Part shown: positions 17,843-26,055 of the stretch, in pieces
Layout: each line of letters starts with the position of its first letter
How positions within the stretch are numbered: position 1 is the stretch's first letter
Assembly: GCA_021780755.1 (NCBI GenBank)
Contig: JAJXYF010000041.1
Coordinates: 1-64,000 of the forward strand
Reading direction: 5' to 3'
Length of the DNA stretch: 64,000 nucleotides
From: Deltaproteobacteria bacterium
GTDB lineage: Bacteria; Desulfobacterota; Binatia; Binatales; Binataceae
Notes under the pieces: generated by a model
What the model was told of the DNA's origin: nothing
The model's input: the letters and a program-made list of their open reading frames with translations, nothing else
Databases searched by the model: none
Made by a program: the position numbers and the translations under genes

Positions 17843-19249
17843 ATGAGGACGGCGCAGCTTTCAAGTTCCAAACGCGTTAATCAAGGTGCGGCCGCCGCGG
17901 CCAAAATGCCCAAAATCGTGACCGCGGTGCCCGGCCCCAAGTCGCGCGCGATTTTCGCCGACGAGCAGCGCTATATCGCGCCCGGCCGCCAGCGTATTTC
18001 GCTGCTGGCCGGCATCGCCTTTGAGTACGGCAACGGCGCGACGCTTACCGATGCTGACGATAACACCTACGTGGACTTCTTCGCCGGTGTCGCCGTCGCC
18101 AGCCTCGGCCACGGACATCCTGCCCTTGCCGATGCGATTTCCAGACAGGCGTCGCGCCTGATGGTGGGCACCTTCGCCACGCGCGAACGCGCCGAGGCTT
18201 TTAGGCTAATCAGCGCGGTGGCGCCCGCCAACTTGAAGCGCACCCATCTCTACAGCGGCGGCGCCGAGGCGGTCGAAGCGGCGCTGCGCCTCGCGCGCTC
18301 CGTCACCAAAAAGGACGAGGTGGTCAGCTTCTGGGGCGGCTTCCATGGCAAGACGATGGGGGTGCTAGGACTGATCGGCGACGAGTCGAAGCAGGGCTAC
18401 GGCCCGCTGCCCGGCGGTCGCTATTCGGTGCCCTACGCCGACTGCTATCGATGCCCTTTCAAGATGACCTATCCGGACTGCGGCCTCTATTGCGTCGAGT
18501 TCGCGCGCAAGCAAATCAAAAATTCCTCCGCCGGTGCGATCGCCGCGATCATCGCCGAACCGATGCAGGGGACGGCAGGCAACGTGATTCCGCCCGACGA
18601 CTGGATGCCCGCGATCAAGTCCGTGGCCGAGGACCACGGCGCGCTGCTGATCGCCGACGAGATGATCACCGGCTTCGGCCGCACCGGTAAATGGTGGGGC
18701 GTCGACCAGAGCGGCGTCATCCCCGATATCGTCACCATCGGCAAGGGAATGGGCTCGGGCTTCCCGATTTCGGGCGTTCTGATGAGCAACGAACTCGGCA
18801 AGGCCGAGCCCTTCGCCAAGCCCAGCGCGTCCTCGTCGAGCTACGGCGGCAATCCACTCGCCGCGGCGGCGCTCGCAACCACCATCAAGACCATCGAGAG
18901 CGAAAAGCTGGTCGAAAACTCGCGCAAGGTCGGCGCCCTGATGCTCACGCGCCTGCTCGAATTGCAGGAGAAATACGAATTCCTCGGCGACGTGCGCGGC
19001 CGCGGGCTGCTCATCGGGCTCGACCTCGTGCGTGATCGCAAGTCGCGGCGCGAACTCGGCCGCAAGGTGATGGAACTGATCTTCACCGAGTCGCTCAAGC
19101 GCGGCCTGCTGATCATGGGCTACTTCCCGCGCGTGCGCATCAACCCGCCGCTCGTCATCACCACGGAGCAGGCCGAGGCGGGTATCGCGATCCTCGACGA
19201 AGTATTCGCCCACGTGCGCGACCACGCCGATTGGCGCAACGGTGACTGA
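17843..19249 (+). CDS. class III (GABA-type) PLP aminotransferase
   Basis: 468 residues from ATG 17843. Starts at 17801 or 17906 are also possible, and the latter would leave a typical 447-residue enzyme. Motifs are YSGGAEAVEAALRLAR, FWGGFHGKTMG, ADEMITGFGRTGKWWG and the PLP lysine in TIGKGMGSGFPISG. A cysteine-rich insert (CYRCPF...DCGLYC) is seen in a subgroup of 4-aminobutyrate-type enzymes. It should transfer an amino group to a carbonyl substrate in the cytoplasm. It lies between two repeat copies and beside a HAD-IIIA gene 3 nt downstream, so an amine is probably part of the cluster's product. Confidence 0.9.
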   Translation: MRTAQLSSSKRVNQGAAAAAKMPKIVTAVPGPKSRAIFADEQRYIAPGRQRISLLAGIAFEYGNGATLTDADDNTYVDFFAGVAVASLGHGHPALADAISRQASRLMVGTFATRERAEAFRLISAVAPANLKRTHLYSGGAEAVEAALRLARSVTKKDEVVSFWGGFHGKTMGVLGLIGDESKQGYGPLPGGRYSVPYADCYRCPFKMTYPDCGLYCVEFARKQIKNSSAGAIAAIIAEPMQGTAGNVIPPDDWMPAIKSVAEDHGALLIADEMITGFGRTGKWWGVDQSGVIPDIVTIGKGMGSGFPISGVLMSNELGKAEPFAKPSASSSSYGGNPLAAAALATTIKTIESEKLVENSRKVGALMLTRLLELQEKYEFLGDVRGRGLLIGLDLVRDRKSRRELGRKVMELIFTESLKRGLLIMGYFPRVRINPPLVITTEQAEAGIAILDEVFAHVRDHADWRNGD

Positions 19250-19252
19250 ACG

Positions 19253-19729
19253 ATGCCACACGACGCGGGCAATATCGCGCTCTTCTTTGACCTCGCCGGC
19301 ACGCTGGTCGCGATGGACGAGACGCGCCAGCTTCCGATCGACGCGCACGGCAACGTAACCGTCACCCTGATGCCCGGCGTGCGCGAAAAGCTCCTGCCGA
19401 TCCACGATCACCTGATGTTCGTCGTTACCAATCAGGCGGGCGTCAAGCGCGGCCGCTTCCGGCTCGCGCAGGTCGAAGCCGCCATCGTGGAACTCGACCG
19501 CCAGTTGGGCGACATCCTCACCGGATGGCAAATCTGCCCGCACGACGACGCCGACCGTTGCGAATGCCGCAAGCCGAAGGGCGGCATGATCCTCGAGTTG
19601 GCCGAGACCCACGGCGTTGACCTCGCCGGCTCCACGATGGTAGGCGATCAGGAAATCGACGCGCAGGCCGCGCGCGCCGGCGGCGTCGGCCGCTTCATCT
19701 ACGCCAAGGAATTCTTTGGCTGGAAGTAG
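19253..19729 (+). CDS. HAD-IIIA (GmhB-like) protein with DxA motif
   Basis: 158 residues, a small HAD without cap domain. A zinc-finger-like loop, CPHDDADRCECRKP, matches the GmhB heptose-bisphosphate phosphatase family. Motif I is D13-L-A15-G-T17: the second Asp, normally the acid/base, is Ala. Motif IV is MVGDQEID. With DxA, as seen in phosphonoacetaldehyde hydrolases, normal phosphatase chemistry is doubtful. Start is 3 nt after the aminotransferase stop, so they are translationally linked. Confidence 0.85.
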   Translation: MPHDAGNIALFFDLAGTLVAMDETRQLPIDAHGNVTVTLMPGVREKLLPIHDHLMFVVTNQAGVKRGRFRLAQVEAAIVELDRQLGDILTGWQICPHDDADRCECRKPKGGMILELAETHGVDLAGSTMVGDQEIDAQAARAGGVGRFIYAKEFFGWK

Positions 19730-19750
19730 ACGCCGCGACGAAAGAGCGGA

Positions 19751-19853
19751 GGAGAGTGGAGGAACGCAAAACTATAGTTTCCTCCGGAGACTGCAACCTC
19801 ACGCGGTTTCAGTTTCTGAAAAATACAAGTATTGCGTTCTTGAACAACTCTCC
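19751..19853 (+). repeat. dispersed palindromic repeat, copy C (103-nt imperfect hairpin)
   Basis: Ends GGAGAGT (19751-19757) and ACTCTCC (19847-19853) pair. GAACGCAA (19762-19769) pairs with TTGCGTTC (19832-19839). ACTATAGTTT against AAATACAAGT pairs at 7 of 10, and CTGCAACC against GGTTTCAG at 7 of 8. The full element can therefore fold into one long hairpin. It lies between the HAD-IIIA gene and the LLM oxidoreductase gene. Confidence 0.85.
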
Positions 19854-19963
19854 CCGTTGTCCTCTTGCTGCCCTCGGCTGGAATTCGCGCGCGGTTTTTG
19901 CGACAACTCGAAGCGAGCACACGATAAACTTCGGCTGATCTAACTCTTGAGAGGAAGCGCACC

Positions 19964-20833
19964 ATGAAAATCGGAGTCCTGGCATTTGTTGCATCGTACA
20001 CCGCCGACCCCGCCGCCGTCGCCAAGCATTGCGAGGCGCTCGGCTTCGAGTCTTTCTACCTGCCCGAGCATCCGATTCTGCCGGTGAAGCACAAGACGCC
20101 GTATCCGCTTTCGCCCGACGGCAGGATTCCGGAGCCATACGCGCACATGATTGATCCGTTCGTTGGCCTGGCGCTGGCGGCCGCCGCGACCAAACGTATC
20201 GGGCTGGGCACCGGGATCTGCCTGGTGCCGGAGCGCAGCCCGCTGATTCTGGCCAAGGTGATTGCGACGCTCGACCATTACTCGGGCGGCCGCTTTATCT
20301 TTGGCATCGGCGCCGGATGGCTGCGCGACGAGAGCGAGATCATGGGCGTCGATTTCAAGCGGCGGTGGGCGATTACGCGCGAGTACGTTCGTGCGATGAA
20401 GGAACTGTGGACCAAAGAGGAAGCGTCGTTCGACGGCGAGTTCGTCAAGTTCCCGGCGGTCAGGAGCAATCCCAAGCCCGCCCGCAAACCCCATCCGCCG
20501 GTACACGTCGGGGCGGGCGGTGTCGGCCCCAGCATGGAGCGTGCGTTGCGTGACACGGTCGCGATTGGCGACGGATGGGCCCCGCTCGGCGTTCCGCCCG
20601 AACAGCTCGCGAACGAGTTGGCCAAGCTCAAAAAAATGTGCGCCGAGGCCGGCCGCGATTTCAGCAAGCTCGAGATTACGGTCTATGCGCCGGTCAAGCA
20701 GGGCGACGCCAAGCGCACGATCGCGAATTATCGCGAGGTCGGCGCGCATCGGCTGATCGTCTTCCCGGAAAAGCTCGGGCCGAACGATTACGAGCGCGAA
20801 CTCGAGACGCTGGCCAAGGAATGGGTCGCATAG
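19964..20833 (+). CDS. LLM-class (F420-type) oxidoreductase
   Basis: 289 residues with a GAGAGGAAG Shine-Dalgarno upstream. The luciferase-like TIM barrel pattern is clear: GFESFYLPEH, DPFVGLALAAAATKRIGLGTGICLVPERSP, ATLDHYSGGRFIFGIGAGW and a GxGxxGPSMERAL-type segment near residue 185. Such proteins use F420 or FMN; which one, and the substrate, cannot be read here. Cytoplasmic. It seems to be a single transcription unit between repeat copy C and fdhD. Confidence 0.9.
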   Translation: MKIGVLAFVASYTADPAAVAKHCEALGFESFYLPEHPILPVKHKTPYPLSPDGRIPEPYAHMIDPFVGLALAAAATKRIGLGTGICLVPERSPLILAKVIATLDHYSGGRFIFGIGAGWLRDESEIMGVDFKRRWAITREYVRAMKELWTKEEASFDGEFVKFPAVRSNPKPARKPHPPVHVGAGGVGPSMERALRDTVAIGDGWAPLGVPPEQLANELAKLKKMCAEAGRDFSKLEITVYAPVKQGDAKRTIANYREVGAHRLIVFPEKLGPNDYERELETLAKEWVA

Positions 20834-20929
20834 CGGATCGCATGATGACCGCGTCACCACGGGCCTCTGGCTGAGTCTGCCGGAGAATTCACCGGGTCGG
20901 GAGGAAGATCGCAAGTAGCGCCGCCGCCT

Positions 20930-21760
20930 ATGAGCGAATCCGTCAAGCAACGTCGCGCCTTCAAATGGCGTGCGGACGGGATCCGCGAGGAGGCCGACCA
21001 ACTCGCGGTCGAGGAGCCGCTCGAAATCCGCCTGGGCGGCCGGCGCTTTACCCTCACGATGCGCACGCCCGGCCGTGACGAGGAACTCGCCGCCGGCTTC
21101 CTGATGGCCGAGGGTTTCGTCAGCACGCCCGGCGAACTCGGCGAGATTCGCCGCCTGCGCGATTCCAAAGGCGCCCCCGATCCCAATGCAATCGACGTCA
21201 TCCTCAACGTTCCGGCGGCCGGCCTGCGCGAGCGCTTGAAGCGCAACTTCGCGGTCTCGTCGAGTTGCGGGATTTGCGGCAAGACCAGCATCGAGGCGAT
21301 CGAGCGCCGTATCGCGCCGCTCACCAGCACGGTCGCGATTACGCCGGCGGCGCTGCTCCGATTACCCGCGATCATGCGCGAGGCGCAGGCGGTCTTCGCC
21401 GCGACCGGCGGACTGCATGCGGCGGCGCTGTTCGCGCTCAACAGTGCGGACGCGCCCGCGATAGTCGTGCTGCGCGAGGACGTCGGCCGTCATAACGCCG
21501 TCGATAAGGTCGTCGGCTATGCGCTCGCGCGCGATCTCGTTCCGCTGGCGCGCCATGCCCTGATGGTCAGCGGGCGCCTCAGCTTCGAGATCGTGCAGAA
21601 GGCGGCTTCCGCAGGCGTGCCGATCCTCTGTGCGGTGTCGGCGCCGTCGTCGCTGGCGGTCGAGCTGGCCGAAGACCTCGGGATGACGCTGGTGGGATTC
21701 CTGCGCGAGCCCAACTTCAACATCTACACCCATCCCGAGCGGATCGTCGCGCCGTCTTGA
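20930..21760 (+). CDS. fdhD: formate dehydrogenase accessory sulfurtransferase
   Basis: 276 residues. FdhD carries sulfur to the molybdenum cofactor so that formate dehydrogenase becomes active. The catalytic Cys113 and Cys116 are in SSCGICGKTS. Also present are GGLHAAALF and REDVGRHNAVDKVVG, the signature near residue 185-200. No formate dehydrogenase is encoded in the window; a moeA gene for Mo-cofactor maturation occurs at 39497. Cytoplasmic. Confidence 0.95.
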   Translation: MSESVKQRRAFKWRADGIREEADQLAVEEPLEIRLGGRRFTLTMRTPGRDEELAAGFLMAEGFVSTPGELGEIRRLRDSKGAPDPNAIDVILNVPAAGLRERLKRNFAVSSSCGICGKTSIEAIERRIAPLTSTVAITPAALLRLPAIMREAQAVFAATGGLHAAALFALNSADAPAIVVLREDVGRHNAVDKVVGYALARDLVPLARHALMVSGRLSFEIVQKAASAGVPILCAVSAPSSLAVELAEDLGMTLVGFLREPNFNIYTHPERIVAPS

Positions 21761-21900
21761 AGACCGATTGACTACGTGTGGCAACCGGCGCACGTTCAAT
21801 TGACATCGGGCGCGTGCGCCCCGCGCCGCGTTCGAGTACAAAGGAGCTTCCGCACCGCATTCCGATAACGCGATCGCCCGCTGAGCAGGAGGCTTGCACG

Positions 21901-23025
21901 ATGAAAAAGAGCAGCGCAAAAACGACTAGCAGGTCCGCTGCCCCGACGGTCACTGCGCTCGCGCCCGGCACGCTCGCACCCAAGACCCTCGCCATCGATA
22001 TCGGCGGCACCGGCATCAAGGCGTTAACTCTCGATGCGGTCGGCAAGCCGGTCAACGATCGCACGCGCATCGCAACGCCCAAACACGCCCGCCCCAAACA
22101 GGTGATCGCGATCGTCCGCAAGCTCGCCAAGGCGCAGCCCGGCTTCGATCGGGTCTCGGTCGGATTTCCCGGCGTGGTCAAGGCCGGGATGATTTATACC
22201 GCCGCCAATCTGGGTAAGGGATGGACCGGCTTCGATCTCGGCGGCGGGGTCGAACAGAAGCTGAAAAAGCCGGTGCGTGTTGCCAATGACGCTGACATCC
22301 AGGGCCTCGGATGCGCCACCGGCCACGGACTCGAACTGGTGATCACACTCGGCACCGGCTTCGGCTCGGTGCTCTTTGCCGAGGGCACGCGCGTCCATCT
22401 CGAACTCGGGCATCATCCCTTTCATCGCGGCAAGACTTACGAGGACGAACTCGGTGAGCGCGCGCTCAAGAAGATTGGGCGCAAGCGATGGAACAAGCTG
22501 CTGCAAGAGGCCGTCGCGGAACTCCAGAAGACCTTCAATTACGACCGCCTGTATATCGGCGGCGGCAATAGCCGGCTGGTGAACTTCAAGCTGCCCGCGA
22601 ACGTGAAAATCATCAGCAATGAAGACGGACTGCTCGGCGGCATCGCGTTGTGGCGCGACGCCGTTAGCCACGCGGGGGAAACCGCCGCGAAATCGATCGC
22701 CACCCCCGCGCCCGCGCCGATCAAATCGCCCGCCGTCAAGGCGCCGTCGAAGGCCGCCCCGCGCGTCGTCGCGAAGCCTGTGCCAAGCGCTTCACCCAAG
22801 CCATCTCCGGGCGCCTCGCGCGTACCTTCTCCGCGCCCGGCCGTCAAACCGAAACCAGCGCGGATCGCGAACAAGCCCGCACTGGTCGTGGCCAAGCCTG
22901 CGCCAATCGCGGCCAACGTCGCGGCGCCGCCCGCTGTCGCGGAAAGCGCGCCTTCCGCCGCGGCGTCCTCTTCGACTCCGCCTCCCATGAGTTCGGCGCA
23001 ACCCGCCGGCGCACCGATCAAATAG
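21901..23025 (+). CDS. ROK-family kinase (polyphosphate-glucokinase-like) with Pro/Ala/Lys tail
   Basis: 374 residues from ATG 21901, preceded by AGGAGG; the longer frame from 21778 lacks such a signal. The kinase part has the phosphate-1 motif AIDIGGTGIKALTL, VGFPGVV, ANDADIQGLG and TLGTGFGSVLF, close to polyphosphate/ATP glucokinases. After residue ~255 comes about 120 residues of Pro, Ala, Lys and Ser repeats, unusual for ROK kinases. The basic tail might bind polyphosphate or nucleic acid. The gene lies 4.6 kb from the Ppx/CHAD/SixA set, which supports a polyphosphate link. Confidence 0.85.
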   Translation: MKKSSAKTTSRSAAPTVTALAPGTLAPKTLAIDIGGTGIKALTLDAVGKPVNDRTRIATPKHARPKQVIAIVRKLAKAQPGFDRVSVGFPGVVKAGMIYTAANLGKGWTGFDLGGGVEQKLKKPVRVANDADIQGLGCATGHGLELVITLGTGFGSVLFAEGTRVHLELGHHPFHRGKTYEDELGERALKKIGRKRWNKLLQEAVAELQKTFNYDRLYIGGGNSRLVNFKLPANVKIISNEDGLLGGIALWRDAVSHAGETAAKSIATPAPAPIKSPAVKAPSKAAPRVVAKPVPSASPKPSPGASRVPSPRPAVKPKPARIANKPALVVAKPAPIAANVAAPPAVAESAPSAAASSSTPPPMSSAQPAGAPIK

Positions 23026-23152
23026 CGCGCGCGAGCCTCCTCCGCCGTCCTGAGCGCGTCCCGCCCGCATCCGCGTTTGATCGATCTTCGCCGGACGGTC
23101 GTTGGAGCCGCCGCGTTAGTCGTCTCCGCGTGAGCCATCGCGCGCCGCCGCT

Positions 23153-23178
23153 AGCCCCGCTTGCGTTTGCGCGGGGCT
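23153..23178 (+). terminator. terminator-like hairpin without T-tract
   Basis: AGCCCCGC (23153-23160) and GCGGGGCT (23171-23178) form a perfect 8-bp stem with a 10-nt loop, 128 nt after the kinase stop. No T-run follows. Confidence 0.35.
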
Positions 23179-23308
23179 CACGCAACACGCCCGTCAGCCG
23201 TAATTAATCGCCTATTCACTCACCGTTGCTTTACGCGAAAAAATCAGCCGCTAGCCTCCACCCCCGTACCTATCCATTTCCAACTCCTGGGAGGAGGTTT
23301 CTCGACTG

Positions 23309-25075
23309 GTGAAAAGAACAAAATCGTATTCTCGAAAACTGCGGGCCGCGGCCGCGCTTGGCGCGCTTGCGCTTGCGGCCGGCACCGCGCCAAAGGTCTT
23401 CGCCGGACCGCATCATGGGCTGGGCGGCGGCGGCAACGATCGCCACGGTATCCGCCACGTCCTGCTGATCAGCGTTGATGGCATGCATGCGCTCGATTAC
23501 CTGAATTGCGTGAGCGGCGGCTATTGCCCGCAGCTCGCGGCGCTCGGAACAAACGGCGTCAATTACCTCGACACCTCGACCTCGAAGCCCTCGGATTCAT
23601 TTCCCGGCCTGATGGCGATCATGACTGGCGGTTCGCCGCGTACGATGGGGGTCAATTACGATGTCGCCTACGACCGTGCGCTCAATCCGCCGGCGACCGC
23701 CACTGGCAACGGGTTGCTCGGCGGCAGTTGCACTCCCGGCGCGACTCCGTCCGGCACCAGCACCGAATTCGACGAAGGCATCGACTTCAACCAGAACCTG
23801 CTCAACGGCGGCGGGACCAGCGACGGCGGGACCGACGCGATCGATTCGACCAAGCTGGAACGCGACCAGAATTGTAATCCGGTCTATCCGTGGAATTTCG
23901 TCCGCGACAATACGATTTACGGAGTCATTCATGCGGCCGGAGGTTACACCGCCTGGTCTGACAAGCATCCGTCGTATTCGTCGGTGGGCGGCCCCAGCGG
24001 CACCTCGACCGACACTAATGTGGACGATTACTATGCGCCGGAAATCAACTCCGATAGCAACAACTTTGCTGCCGAGGCGCCGACGCAATTGCTCTTCCCC
24101 GGTTGCGGTAAGAACGGGGCGCCGTACCTGCCGGACCAGCTCGCCCTCGGCGATGACTACACTGGCAGCTTCCAGAACATCCAGTGCTATGACGGTCTTA
24201 AGGTGATGGCTATCATCAACGAGATCGACGGTAAGAACCACGACGGCACGGCCACTACCAAGGTGCCGAATATATTCGGCATGAACTTCCAGGCAGTCAG
24301 TATTGGCGAGAAGCTGAAGTACAAGCACGGCGCGGTCGCGCCCGGCTACAGCCAGAACGGCGGCTATATCGATTCCATCGGGACGCCGTCGGCTTCGCTG
24401 AAAAACGAGATCGAGTTTATCGATACTTCGATCGGCATGATGGTCTCTGAACTGAAGAAGCAGGGCCTGTCCGATTCGACGCTGGTCATCGTCACGGCCA
24501 AGCATGGACAGTCGCCGGTCGATACGAGTCGCTATCAAGCCGACGGGGCGCCCAATGATCCGGCCTCGATCCTCGATAGCTACCTGCCGGCTTCGGAGTC
24601 GCAGTCGGGCGGGCAGATCGGACCGACCGAGGATGACGTAGCCTTGCTCTGGTTAAAGGATTCTTCGGCGGCGAACGTCGCCGCGGCCGTCGCGGCGCTC
24701 GAAGCGGCGTCGCCTGCGCTTCCGCTGGCCAGCAACATCGCGGGCATCGGCGAGATTTTCTCCGGCCCTTCGATTGGCCTGTATTACAATGCTGGAGATT
24801 CGCGCGCGCCGGATATCCTGGTTACTCCCAATATCGGCGTGACCTATTCCAACAGCAGCAAGAAGCTCGCGGAACACGGCGGTTTCGCGCACGACGACGT
24901 CAACGTGATGATGCTGGTGGCGAACCCGTCGTTCTCGCCTGAAACGGTCACCAGCCCGGTCGAGACGGCCCAGGTCGCGCCGACCATCCTGAAGGCGCTC
25001 GGCCTTGATCCGCACGACCTGCAGGCCGTGCAGTTGGAGCACACCCAAGCGTTGCCCGGCCTCTATCTTCATTGA
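23309..25075 (+). CDS. secreted type I phosphodiesterase/nucleotide pyrophosphatase
   Basis: 588 residues from a GTG start with GGGAGGAGG about 11 nt upstream. The signal peptide is cut near VFA-GP (residue 32). The alkaline-phosphatase superfamily metal site starts at Asp57 in SVDGMHALDYL. The nucleophile region is STSKPSDSFPGLMAIMTGG, and further ligands are in VTAKHGQSPV and EHGGFAHDD. It should cleave phosphodiester or pyrophosphate bonds in the periplasm or outside. A long glycine-, threonine- and asparagine-rich insert lies between residues ~125 and 280. The substrate is not known. Confidence 0.9.
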   Translation: MKRTKSYSRKLRAAAALGALALAAGTAPKVFAGPHHGLGGGGNDRHGIRHVLLISVDGMHALDYLNCVSGGYCPQLAALGTNGVNYLDTSTSKPSDSFPGLMAIMTGGSPRTMGVNYDVAYDRALNPPATATGNGLLGGSCTPGATPSGTSTEFDEGIDFNQNLLNGGGTSDGGTDAIDSTKLERDQNCNPVYPWNFVRDNTIYGVIHAAGGYTAWSDKHPSYSSVGGPSGTSTDTNVDDYYAPEINSDSNNFAAEAPTQLLFPGCGKNGAPYLPDQLALGDDYTGSFQNIQCYDGLKVMAIINEIDGKNHDGTATTKVPNIFGMNFQAVSIGEKLKYKHGAVAPGYSQNGGYIDSIGTPSASLKNEIEFIDTSIGMMVSELKKQGLSDSTLVIVTAKHGQSPVDTSRYQADGAPNDPASILDSYLPASESQSGGQIGPTEDDVALLWLKDSSAANVAAAVAALEAASPALPLASNIAGIGEIFSGPSIGLYYNAGDSRAPDILVTPNIGVTYSNSSKKLAEHGGFAHDDVNVMMLVANPSFSPETVTSPVETAQVAPTILKALGLDPHDLQAVQLEHTQALPGLYLH

Positions 25076-25249
25076 TCGCCCGGGCCTGCGGTGAGCCTCT
25101 GAATTGAACGCGAGCGGCGGGCGTCCTGACGGGCGCTCGCCGCTTCCTTTTACCCTCGACCAATCCCGCTCCGATCTCCGCGATCGCTCACTGCCGCCCG
25201 CACACCAACCCTCGTTCTCGCGCTCGCGATCGAATAGATTGCGCCTTGG

Positions 25250-26047
25250 ATGCCCCCGCAACTCCACCAGTTCAATGCCATCGCCTTCGAGGAAAACTTC
25301 AACCTCCGGCGCCTCGCACCGCATTTTCCCGGCGCGCGAGCCACCCTGCGCGAATTGCGCCACGCGATCGAGCCCAACGGCGGCGTTTACGTCTTTCCCT
25401 TCGGCGCCATCGTCACCCATGACATCCCAGCCGAACAACGCGATGCCGAGCTTAAGCGCCTGCACACCGCGATGCCCAAGCTGACCGCCAAGGTCGTGCG
25501 CGAGGATTACACCGTCGCCGAGGATCCCGCCTTCAAAATCGGTATCGTGGACGGTGTCCTGCGCGTCGATCGCTTCACGCCCGCGCGCGCCGGCATCGTC
25601 GCCTTGACCGTCGCACAAAGTGCCGCGATGGAATACTACGAAAACCTCGTCGAGGACCTCTTCGCGCGCACCGGCAGCCTCATCGAACGGCTCGAACGCC
25701 GCGGCACCGTGCCCTTCCGCATCCGCCCGCTCCATCGCTTCATCGGCGAGGCGATCGGCACGCGGACCGAGGTCCTCTCGGTGCTCCACCTGCTCGATAA
25801 ACCCGACGAGACCTGGGACGACCCTGCGATGGACCGTATTTACGGCGATCTGCGCGCCGAGTTCGATTTGCGCGATCGCTACGCCGCTCTCGAGTTGAAG
25901 CTGCGCTCGATCCAGGAGTCGCTCGAACTCCTCGTCGACGTCGCCCGTGACCGCCGGCTGCTATTGCTCGAAATTACCGTCGTCTTTCTGATTCTGCTTG
26001 AACTCGTCTTCACGATTCTGCCGGCCTTGCGCTCGACCGGCCCTTAA
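25250..26047 (+). CDS. RMD1/YagE (DUF155) family protein with C-terminal anchor
   Basis: 265 residues. Family hallmarks are a middle region beginning FPFGAIVTHDI, then VAQSAAMEYYENLVEDLF and RDRYAALELKLRSIQESLELLVDVARDRRLLLLEITVVFLILLE at the end, where a helical stretch leads to one membrane helix (about 239-260). The family is known from mitochondrial division proteins and bacterial homologues of uncertain function. It ends 8 nt before the MgtC-like gene, so they are probably co-transcribed. Confidence 0.85.
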   Translation: MPPQLHQFNAIAFEENFNLRRLAPHFPGARATLRELRHAIEPNGGVYVFPFGAIVTHDIPAEQRDAELKRLHTAMPKLTAKVVREDYTVAEDPAFKIGIVDGVLRVDRFTPARAGIVALTVAQSAAMEYYENLVEDLFARTGSLIERLERRGTVPFRIRPLHRFIGEAIGTRTEVLSVLHLLDKPDETWDDPAMDRIYGDLRAEFDLRDRYAALELKLRSIQESLELLVDVARDRRLLLLEITVVFLILLELVFTILPALRSTGP

Positions 26048-26055
26048 CCGCCACC

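Noticed and set aside
18365-19612. 415-residue minus-strand frame
   Set aside because: It is antisense to the aminotransferase and HAD-IIIA genes and shows no domain.
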